From: Candidatus Babelota bacterium
Lineage (GTDB): Bacteria > Babelota > Babeliae > Babelales > Vermiphilaceae
Direction: 5' to 3'
DNA length: 64,000 nt
Assembly: GCA_018266085.1 (NCBI GenBank)
Contig: JAFEAZ010000028.1
Span: 1-64,000 of the forward strand
The stretch's first letter is position 1; every line of letters starts with the position of its first letter. The translations under genes were made by a program, and so were the position numbers. Shown one piece after another: positions 46,347 through 53,862 of this stretch. Below the pieces are notes generated by a model. The model was not told where the DNA came from. It ran no database searches and was given only the letters and a program-made list of their open reading frames with translations.

Positions 46347-46967
46347 TTACTCTGCGCCCCGCTTCCAACTGGCTATTTCTTCATCAGAATATCTCGGCAA
46401 TCCTAATACCTCCCTACTGTTGTATGTAAGGCTCCACCAAACAGATTCTCCTAAAGCGCCTTTTTCATCAAATATTTTTTTAATTGAAGGATCTTGTGCG
46501 AGTACTTTTTTTGCAAATTCAATGTCACGAGGTTCTTTCATCGGAGTGCTTTCATATATATGTGTAAGATATATCTGTTTATAAAAGAGATTGTCTGGGT
46601 CTAACTCGATGGCCTTCTCGAACATAGCTTTGTAGTCTCTATTTTCATCTCGAAGATACCAGCTAAGATACCAGTCAGCATAGCCACATATTTTAGCTGT
46701 ATAGAATAAATACTCAGCATTATGAGAGAATTTTTCATAAGATTCGTCAATATATTTTATGAGTAAATCGACTATGTAGTTGCGTTTATTTTCATCTCCC
46801 ATACCCCAGCCCTGTTCTTCGCTTATCATGTTAGCTAAGAGATAGTTAAGGAAAAGATATGCATCCACAGAGTCAGGATGTTCATTTATTGTCCTTTGCA
46901 TGAACTCTATAGCTTCCATCCAGGATTTAGCCTCTTCTAATTCGTGTAGTTTTTTCTTCCAATTCAT
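46347..46967 (-). CDS. TPR-like protein, candidate immunity protein
   Basis: A 206-residue soluble helical protein without signal peptide. The start at 46967 (MNWKKKLHELEE) aligns with the paralog upstream. Repeat-like pairs of helices are visible (WMEAIEFMQRTINEHPDSVDAY, AMFEKAIELDPDNLFYKQIY), as in tetratricopeptide repeats, and a conserved-looking KGALGESVWW closes the protein. It is about 10 bases after its paralog's stop. I infer an accessory or orphan immunity gene from its place behind the toxin and Imm40-like gene. Confidence 0.65.
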   Translation of the reverse strand: MNWKKKLHELEEAKSWMEAIEFMQRTINEHPDSVDAYLFLNYLLANMISEEQGWGMGDENKRNYIVDLLIKYIDESYEKFSHNAEYLFYTAKICGYADWYLSWYLRDENRDYKAMFEKAIELDPDNLFYKQIYLTHIYESTPMKEPRDIEFAKKVLAQDPSIKKIFDEKGALGESVWWSLTYNSREVLGLPRYSDEEIASWKRGAE

Positions 46968-46977
46968 TGAATACCCG

Positions 46978-47580
46978 TTATTTGCTCTCAGCTTTGTCTT
47001 TATGGGCGTCTTCCAAAATTTTTTTTGCCCAGGATACTTCTCTGCCAATGACATATTCAGCTGCGGCGCCTTTTGTTGCTAACTGTTCTTGAATGGATGG
47101 ATCATTGAGGATACGCTTCGCCCATTCAGCGTCATGTTCGTTTTTTGGAGAACTTTGCTCTATGAAACTGTTATAGCCGCTAGCTCTTGCTTTTGTCTCC
47201 ATAGAAATCAGTAGGCTCTCTTTGACCTTCATGCACATAAAATCGTATGCGTGGAGTAGAAGCCTTGAGGCATAGTATAAATATTCTGGGTTGTCAGAAA
47301 ATCGGGCATACGACTCATCAAAGCAATGTTGCGCTCTTTCTCTGTAATCATGCTCAATTTTATCGTCGTAATATTCCTCTTTAATTTTTTTCAGAGGATC
47401 CGCCGAAACATTTGACCAATAACAAGGGTTTTCGAGGATCGAATCCGTAAATCGATGCAATAAGATTATGTATGCGTCCATCTCATCTGCATGTTCCTGA
47501 ATTATCTTTTCCAGTAAAAAAACTGCGATGTCAAAGTTACCTTCGTGTTCCAGTTGCGCTACTTGTTCCCGCCAGTTCAT
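46978..47580 (-). CDS. TPR-like protein, candidate immunity protein
   Basis: A 200-residue paralog of the 46347 protein, without signal peptide. Shared marks are the MNW start, an EHxDxxDAY helix pair, FDESYARFSDNPEYLYYASR against IDESYEKFSHNAEYLFYTAK, and a terminal KGAAAEYVIG. It follows the Imm40-like gene by about 7 bases. A fragment of a third copy lies at 46211. Expansion of such genes behind a polymorphic toxin is typical of immunity arrays, but toxin binding is inference. Confidence 0.65.
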   Translation of the reverse strand: MNWREQVAQLEHEGNFDIAVFLLEKIIQEHADEMDAYIILLHRFTDSILENPCYWSNVSADPLKKIKEEYYDDKIEHDYRERAQHCFDESYARFSDNPEYLYYASRLLLHAYDFMCMKVKESLLISMETKARASGYNSFIEQSSPKNEHDAEWAKRILNDPSIQEQLATKGAAAEYVIGREVSWAKKILEDAHKDKAESK

Positions 47581-47587
47581 GAACTCC

Positions 47588-47914
47588 TTACAATTGTTTT
47601 TCAAACACGAGCGAATAGAGATATTGATCTCCATTTCTCAAATGATAATTATTAATATAATCAATGGCTTTTGATTTAGCTTTGGCAATTACATTGTCCA
47701 CATTCGTTTTATTCGTATACCATGAATCATATGTTGATTCTGGTACGTTACCATTGAGACGATACACGTCACCACCCAAAATTATATAATTATGCTGTGC
47801 TAAATATTCTATTACATTCCCTATGTCATTATAGGTCCATGCCGCATCATTAATACCAAGGTGCTGTAAAGAATAGGAACTAGCTATAAATTTTTTAGGC
47901 AAGATGGTAATCAT
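47588..47914 (-). CDS. Imm40-like immunity protein
   Basis: A 108-residue cytoplasmic protein that I recognise as like immunity protein 40: an LGINDAAWTYNDIGNVIEYL helix, the hallmark ILGGDVYRLNG, TYDSWYTNK and a C-terminal AIDYINNYHLRNGDQYLYSLV. Imm40 proteins neutralise the C-terminal tips of polymorphic toxins encoded just upstream. The toxin gene ends six bases before it, so the two are co-transcribed. No signal peptide, as expected for an antitoxin acting in the producer. Confidence 0.78.
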   Translation of the reverse strand: MITILPKKFIASSYSLQHLGINDAAWTYNDIGNVIEYLAQHNYIILGGDVYRLNGNVPESTYDSWYTNKTNVDNVIAKAKSKAIDYINNYHLRNGDQYLYSLVFEKQL

Positions 47915-47919
47915 TGTAT

Positions 47920-50709
47920 TTATTCCATTGATTTGGGTTTAAATAGTCTGTGATTGCAGGTGAAACCATCACTCTCTATAATATATTCGAAGACGCCATC
48001 TTTTTTTATAAATCCACCGTCAATTGTAACTTTCGTTCTAACAATGCCATCCCCTCCTTTTATTTCTGATATCTGTCCTTCAGAACCAAAGGAATCGACA
48101 CTCAGGGGAAAGCCATGATAATCCCCAGATGCCATTTGCCTGCGTACTTTGTCTGTGTATTTGATGTTAGCAAGCGGATTTGGTTTGACTATTTGTTCTT
48201 GGTTTTCAATAGTAGCAATAATGATCTCGGTGTTTATTGCTACCGTGTTATCTGAATTATCACTTTGAACTGGAATTGTGCCATGAGATGCGCCTTTCTC
48301 TATACCACTTACAACGGGATCATCTGCTTGTCCGATTTCTTCTTTACCTTTTTCTATACCTTCACCTTTGCCCTCTGGGATATCGATTTCAGTAGTCGGA
48401 ATATCATTAGATCCAAAGTCTGGCAAAGTTTGTCCTGCAAATCCGCATGGTTTTGGATCTGGTATAGTGTCAGGATTATGGATTAAGTCGCGCATTTTCT
48501 CTTTTTCGATACGATCTTGAGATCCATCACTTGGGCAATGAGATATGCTTTGGTGTACATCTCCCATGCCTGGTAAGCACTTACTATCAGGGAGTGATAT
48601 ATTTTCCTGCTTGCCTGTGCCACATATTCCTAATGTTTTTTCATCATCTGTTGGATTATGTATGTGATCATACAATGATTGTGCTTGTTCGATATAAAGA
48701 GCAGAGTGCTCTTTATGATCTGCAGCAACAGCATATTGAATGCATTCTATGGCTGCAGCACATGTATCCTGAATCTGCTCATCCGCACACACTCGCTCTG
48801 CGTATACCAAGCGATTCAGAAGCAGGCGTGTCTGCGCATGCTCTTTTTCCAAAATTATCGCTGGCATTTTTAGCAATTTCGCACGGTCATATTCAGCAAA
48901 ATCTTTTATGATACCGTTAGGCAAGAATAACGCTTGCATCAACACGTGCCGCTCTTTTGGTGCCAGTTTCTGATCACTCACGAGCTCATGAATCTTGTCA
49001 ATACGCTCTGGTATGGTGCCGCAATCTACCAGCGCATAGAGTGCCTGATGCACAACTGGATCAACATTTTGAGAAATATTCCATGCTCTGTGCAAAGATT
49101 GTTTATAGCGATTGCGCATAAGTAGTGCATCATTAAAACTGGCAAGCGCTTGCGGATTATTATACAAATGCGTCCGGTCATGGCCTGAAAGAGCCGTAAA
49201 CAAAGGATCTCTCTGAGTAACCGGAAGATTGAAGTGTATGATGCCATATTGATCTTTTAGTAAAGCTTCTTGTTGAGCAACGCAGGTATTGTACACGGTG
49301 CGTATCTGCTTATACACAATCTGAACACCATGTTTGCTGCTGCTGTTTTTTATTCGCTCAACGCGGTGCATATCGCCTGATGCAAAAGCAGCCAACATAT
49401 TTTTATAACATTGGTTGGTGCGATTATTGCGTAGTGCCTTTAGGTCAACTTTCTTTTTCTTAATAAGCGCAGAAGGACATGAAGATCGTGTATGTTCACA
49501 AGATTGTTCAAACAATGGTGCAACTTTTTTGTGATGAGTAACATATTTTTTAATAATGGTGTGAGCATCGGTCATGTCCGAAAGTCTTTCAATGCATACA
49601 CTGCCATCGGTGTGCGCATAGCGAGCATATATCTGCTTTTGCACATCATACAGCTGATCGCCAAAGGTGCTGAATGTGATGCGAAAATCACCAAGGTGGA
49701 TGAGTGCTGCGATGCGCTCAAGCAGCGTGCCATAGATGAGACGGTGAGCATTGTTTAAAAAGCCACAGAGTTCATTCGCGACAGCTGCGCGAGCATAAGG
49801 GTCACAAGCTATTTGTATCTGCTCATGTAGCCGATTCTCTGCACAGTCATTAGCAAGGCTGTGGGTATGTTGTTGTCGTGACGGGCCGAGGTAACAATAA
49901 AATTGTGAGTTGGGCGCCCGATAGGTAACGCCACCATATTGATCTGTTTCTGAAGTATATCCTGGATTCGATGCCCGCAATTCTGTAAGTATATGATTGT
50001 AGGCATCTGCTTGCGCTGATCGTATGGCCTCAGCGCTTGCGAATTCTACTTGTTTGTGCCAATCGACGGCGACATGATGCACTAACTCTTGTGAGGCAAC
50101 CTTCTCCGCTTCTGAAATCGTAGCATAAGTAGCTTGGACTACCTGCTCCTGCGTGACATGTGATATAACGGCACGTGCTTTATCGGCAACGCGCTCTATT
50201 TTTTTGATGGAGGCAGGTGAAGCGCGTACAAGAGGCACAGGTTTGATAGGAGTTTCATGCACATGCGACGATACGTGCGATGGGTTACTTAGAGCAGATG
50301 AAGGGTTATCGGTATTTGTATAACAAGCTTTACTAAGGTGCGAACACTGGATTCCCGTTTTCACGGGAATGACCCGAGAAGTTTGTGTATCATGCTTAAC
50401 AATACTTGGCGTGTGAGTGATCCAGTCAAACTCCTGCCCGTCAGGCGCAACGTGCCTAGGTAGAACCCCCAAATCAGAAAAATCTGATCGTAACAGGCGA
50501 TCGACGGCAGAGTGATTAGAATTGATACACGCTCGCCAGAGCATTGAGCAGCCAAGCGTAAGCGCATAGAGCGCCTCTTGCGTAATAACGACAGCGCCAA
50601 TCTCAAAAGGATGCGTTTTTGCTACCCAGCCTTTTTCAACAACAGTCAAACCTAAACACAATAATATTATTCTTGCTGCTCGTGATTTTTGTCTAAAATT
50701 CATAGACAT
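47920..50709 (-). CDS. large exported polymorphic toxin-like protein
   Basis: A 929-residue protein. The start at 50709 has GGAGG five to six bases upstream and opens a basic-then-hydrophobic signal. A long Cys/His-rich helical region follows (about 130-740), then a Gly/Glu/Asp linker (about 760-845) and a compact C-terminal module of about 80 residues. That module starts PNPLANIKYTDKVRRQM, contains DYHGFPLSVDSFG and KGGDGIVRTKV, and ends NHRLFKP. It looks like a variable toxin tip, although I cannot name its family or activity with certainty. An Imm40-like gene follows at once. A REP-like element is inserted in frame (about residue 115, read VIPVKTGIQ). Confidence 0.75.
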   Translation of the reverse strand: MSMNFRQKSRAARIILLCLGLTVVEKGWVAKTHPFEIGAVVITQEALYALTLGCSMLWRACINSNHSAVDRLLRSDFSDLGVLPRHVAPDGQEFDWITHTPSIVKHDTQTSRVIPVKTGIQCSHLSKACYTNTDNPSSALSNPSHVSSHVHETPIKPVPLVRASPASIKKIERVADKARAVISHVTQEQVVQATYATISEAEKVASQELVHHVAVDWHKQVEFASAEAIRSAQADAYNHILTELRASNPGYTSETDQYGGVTYRAPNSQFYCYLGPSRQQHTHSLANDCAENRLHEQIQIACDPYARAAVANELCGFLNNAHRLIYGTLLERIAALIHLGDFRITFSTFGDQLYDVQKQIYARYAHTDGSVCIERLSDMTDAHTIIKKYVTHHKKVAPLFEQSCEHTRSSCPSALIKKKKVDLKALRNNRTNQCYKNMLAAFASGDMHRVERIKNSSSKHGVQIVYKQIRTVYNTCVAQQEALLKDQYGIIHFNLPVTQRDPLFTALSGHDRTHLYNNPQALASFNDALLMRNRYKQSLHRAWNISQNVDPVVHQALYALVDCGTIPERIDKIHELVSDQKLAPKERHVLMQALFLPNGIIKDFAEYDRAKLLKMPAIILEKEHAQTRLLLNRLVYAERVCADEQIQDTCAAAIECIQYAVAADHKEHSALYIEQAQSLYDHIHNPTDDEKTLGICGTGKQENISLPDSKCLPGMGDVHQSISHCPSDGSQDRIEKEKMRDLIHNPDTIPDPKPCGFAGQTLPDFGSNDIPTTEIDIPEGKGEGIEKGKEEIGQADDPVVSGIEKGASHGTIPVQSDNSDNTVAINTEIIIATIENQEQIVKPNPLANIKYTDKVRRQMASGDYHGFPLSVDSFGSEGQISEIKGGDGIVRTKVTIDGGFIKKDGVFEYIIESDGFTCNHRLFKPKSME
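50347..50378 (-). repeat. REP-like palindrome copy 3, in frame in a CDS
   Basis: CTGGATTCCCG then CGGGAATGACCCGAG, a perfect hairpin, read on the coding strand as SRVIPVKTGIQ. It is a protein-embedded copy of the dispersed family. Confidence 0.88.
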
Positions 50710-50836
50710 TCCACCCTCCTGTCCAAACATGGCATAGGATTTGATGGGGCAGTCTATGTAATTTCAGAACAGAATGCAATGCACCACATTGTATAGGCTA
50801 CAAGCAGACACTGGATGCTCAGATTTTAAAGATGAT

Positions 50837-51970
50837 CTATCTAATCTCTTCTACAGCACCTTTGTAGGTCTCGCCTTGATCTTCAATAATCTCTTGATGT
50901 GCTTGCTTGTGGGCAAGTCCTGTCAAATACCCTTCAAGAAAACCGCGCACACGCTCAGTATATTTTTCAGGGCTATAAAAATAGGAATCGAAGTGGCAGC
51001 GCCCATTAGTGATCCAAAGCTGTTTATACGCCGATGGACAGTAGTCATAGAGCGATCTAATAGCCTCAATCGGTACCTTTATATCATTCTTACAGTTGAT
51101 AAAAAATACGGGGACGGTAATTTTTTTAATCGATTCGGCAGGACTTACAGGACACAAATAGGTAACCGTACCACGCGGGTCCATATGCCCTACCGTTTTC
51201 AAAACATTCTTTATGCAGGCTTGCACATACGGGTGGAATGCATAGCGCTGCAACAAAGAGCAGCCAGGCAGGCCAAATTTGTAGCCAAAGATAGTGAATT
51301 TTACGCGTTCTAATAAACGCCTAATCACATTTTCACTCGAATCGAAGGGACAATCTAAAATCATGGCATCAAATAAGGAGCCATCATGCGCTTGCGCTTC
51401 AATAGCAGCAACGGCTCCCATTGAAAAACCATAAGCGAAGACTGGCTTACCTTTAAGGTCAGGGTGGTTTTTCACAAACTGAGCGGCGGCATACACATCA
51501 TGGAGTTCATCACGACCGAACGTACAGACTTGACCATCATGCATCTCACCATGTGCCCTGAAATCAAAATTCAAAATATTATAGCGCCCACGCGTAAAGA
51601 GTTGGCGTAAAAAGACTTGATCATATTTATTACACATGAAACCATGGCACATAACGACCGTTGCCTCAGCATCTGGATACTTAACCAATATACCCATACG
51701 TTTCAGCGTATGCTCACTGTTCATATTTTCACGTGGATACAACATAACGCGCTCTACCGTCGCCCCTTCAATAGATTCATCGGGAGTAGCACAACCGAGC
51801 AAGGCCCCATAAGGGTTTGAGCATACGAAACGGCAGCTGGTTGGTATATTCGACATATCCTTTCGAATAGTGTCTTGGTTAGCCTGCTGTATACCGAATT
51901 CATCTTCAAGGGCATGACAAGCACCGCTGATCAATAAAGCGCTGATAATGGTTAAGATGATACTCTTCAT
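50837..51970 (-). CDS. secreted alpha/beta hydrolase
   Basis: A 377-residue exported serine hydrolase with a signal peptide (about 1-20). The oxyanion-loop HGFM is followed by FDFRAHGEMHDGQ, nucleophile elbow AYGFSMGAVAA, acid in NCKNDIKVP and His in NGRCHFDS, all in the normal order. It resembles the BAAT/dienelactone-hydrolase-like or bem46-like groups; the substrate is unknown. It is one of two secreted hydrolases in the window, next to the toxin gene but in its own unit. Confidence 0.8.
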   Translation of the reverse strand: MKSIILTIISALLISGACHALEDEFGIQQANQDTIRKDMSNIPTSCRFVCSNPYGALLGCATPDESIEGATVERVMLYPRENMNSEHTLKRMGILVKYPDAEATVVMCHGFMCNKYDQVFLRQLFTRGRYNILNFDFRAHGEMHDGQVCTFGRDELHDVYAAAQFVKNHPDLKGKPVFAYGFSMGAVAAIEAQAHDGSLFDAMILDCPFDSSENVIRRLLERVKFTIFGYKFGLPGCSLLQRYAFHPYVQACIKNVLKTVGHMDPRGTVTYLCPVSPAESIKKITVPVFFINCKNDIKVPIEAIRSLYDYCPSAYKQLWITNGRCHFDSYFYSPEKYTERVRGFLEGYLTGLAHKQAHQEIIEDQGETYKGAVEEIR

Positions 51971-52132
51971 AGGCGTTCCATGCTTATATGCTTTACTACT
52001 CTTTTCATACTTGAGAGTAGCAAAACAACTTTTCTATTTGCAACATTATTTTTGAGAAAGCTCAAGACAAAGCGCTAGATGCTCTTTCATGGACGTATAT
52101 GCTGAAACTCATTATCCAGAGCTGATTGTTAC

Positions 52133-52173
52133 ACAAAAAGGAGCAGCCGATACAACCGTACCGACTGCTCCTT
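52133..52173 (-). terminator. rho-independent terminator of the trxB fusion gene
   Basis: On the minus strand AAGGAGCAG pairs with CTGCTCCTT around an 18-base loop, followed by TTTTGTG. Confidence 0.85.
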
Positions 52174-52193
52174 ATAACCTATTGAACCCTATT

Positions 52194-53714
52194 TTACGCA
52201 CCATAGGCGGCAATAAAGGCCTCTAGATCCTTTTTACACGCAATTGTATTGGAGATACGTGGCTCCTTACCAAGCGCAACAATGACAAAGGCAGGAACCT
52301 TAGTGACACCAAACTCGGCAACCAGATCATCAGCTACCTCAGCGTTCACCGTATAGACGCGTAGGCTATCCTCCACCTGCTCAGCTAGCTCAGCCGCAAC
52401 AACCTTCATTCGTGGGCAAGAAGCACATGACGGCGTATAAAAATCTAACAATACCGGCAGTTCTGAGACAGCCAGCAGCTCATCAAGCTCAGCTTTAGAT
52501 ACGATCTCCTTAAGCTCTCCTGCTTCACGTGATGGCTGTTTGCCCTCTACATGAGCCGCTTGTTTCATATCCATGCCAGGGGTATAGCCAATGTCTGACA
52601 AGAAATTCAAAGCATCAAGCGATGCACACGCACCTTCACCAGCAGCAACGATTGCTTGTTTATATTTCCTGTCTTCCACTTCACCAGCGGCAAAAATACC
52701 GCGCACCGATGTTGCCTGGCTGCGATCCTTAACCAAAACGAAGCCTGCAGCATCACAGGCTACAATATCCCTAACAAGCACAGAGTTCGGCGTATGTCCT
52801 ATTGCCAAAAAGACACCGCTGGTAGGCATCAGCCTTTCTTTGCCCGTTTTAGTATCGTGTAGTTTTATATGGGTTACCTTTTTGACAGAACGCTTTCTGC
52901 CCTTTGCATCAACTTCGTTATAGTCTGCACCGATGATTTCACGAGGTTCAACGTTATACACAACGGTTATTTTGTCAGAAGTCTTAAGGCGATCCTGCAT
53001 ACGTGCAGCAGCGCGCATACTCTCTTTGCGCACAAGCATAGTCACCGATTTGACATGGGGAACCAATTGGAATGCTTGCTCTATGGCCGAATCGCCGCCG
53101 CCGACGATAACAACATCCTTACCCTCAAAAAAGAGCGCATCACAGACTGCACAGGCCGTCACCCCGTGCCCCCAATACTCAGCCTCTCCGGGAATGTCCA
53201 ACTTGGTAGGCGTCGCTCCTGTAGCAATAACAATACTCATAGCCAAAAGTTCGGTACCATCTTGGGTGGTAACCTGGTAGGGCCAAACAGTAGTATCGAT
53301 CTTCTCTACCATATCGCTGATAAATTCAACGCCAAGCCCCTTTGCCTGCTCATGCATCTTATCAATAAGATCAGGCCCTAAAATAGAAGCCTCTCCTGGC
53401 CAGTTTTCAACCTTGGTTGTTTTGGTCAGCAACCCGCCCGGTTCATTCCCTTCAATAACAACCGTTCTTAAGCCTCCTCGCCGGCCATAAATAGCGGAAG
53501 TCAAGCCTGCCGGCCCCGAGCCAATAATTACTATTTGTGCAAGGTTTTTCTTCCCGTAAGCATTGTCTAGCCTAATAACAGCATGCGCTCCTTCCTCAAT
53601 TTTACCGTTCTTGTAGCGGGAAGCGCCCAGATATGAACCTGCAAATAAGGCCATTATAACGGTCATACCCATTATGCGCACGATCGTTCTCGAGGAATCA
53701 AAAGATGGTACCAT
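52194..53714 (-). CDS. trxB: membrane-anchored thioredoxin reductase-thioredoxin fusion
   Basis: A 506-residue protein. Start is ATG 53714 with AAGGAG five bases upstream. An N-terminal hydrophobic helix (about 14-32) precedes a full thioredoxin reductase: FAD site VIIGSGPAGLTSAIYGRRGG, redox motif CAVC, NADPH site VIVGGGDSAIEQAF and GIFAAGEVEDRKYKQAI. A linker leads to a C-terminal thioredoxin domain (about 395-506) with VLLDFYTPSCASCPRMK and a cis-Pro KVPAFVI. The active site is CASC rather than CGPC. Such fusions exist in some bacteria; the anchor and the CASC site are unusual. Confidence 0.92.
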   Translation of the reverse strand: MVPSFDSSRTIVRIMGMTVIMALFAGSYLGASRYKNGKIEEGAHAVIRLDNAYGKKNLAQIVIIGSGPAGLTSAIYGRRGGLRTVVIEGNEPGGLLTKTTKVENWPGEASILGPDLIDKMHEQAKGLGVEFISDMVEKIDTTVWPYQVTTQDGTELLAMSIVIATGATPTKLDIPGEAEYWGHGVTACAVCDALFFEGKDVVIVGGGDSAIEQAFQLVPHVKSVTMLVRKESMRAAARMQDRLKTSDKITVVYNVEPREIIGADYNEVDAKGRKRSVKKVTHIKLHDTKTGKERLMPTSGVFLAIGHTPNSVLVRDIVACDAAGFVLVKDRSQATSVRGIFAAGEVEDRKYKQAIVAAGEGACASLDALNFLSDIGYTPGMDMKQAAHVEGKQPSREAGELKEIVSKAELDELLAVSELPVLLDFYTPSCASCPRMKVVAAELAEQVEDSLRVYTVNAEVADDLVAEFGVTKVPAFVIVALGKEPRISNTIACKKDLEAFIAAYGA

Positions 53715-53862
53715 TGCCACTCCTTCAGGCTTGTTATATAAGAAACACCACTCAACCGACTAGACAAACTGCATATTTTGAGCCATAATTATTATGCTTT
53801 ATGTACGACTATAAAGCATCGCCAGAAAGACTAATGCAACGTTTTTAACCAAAAGGCCTTTT

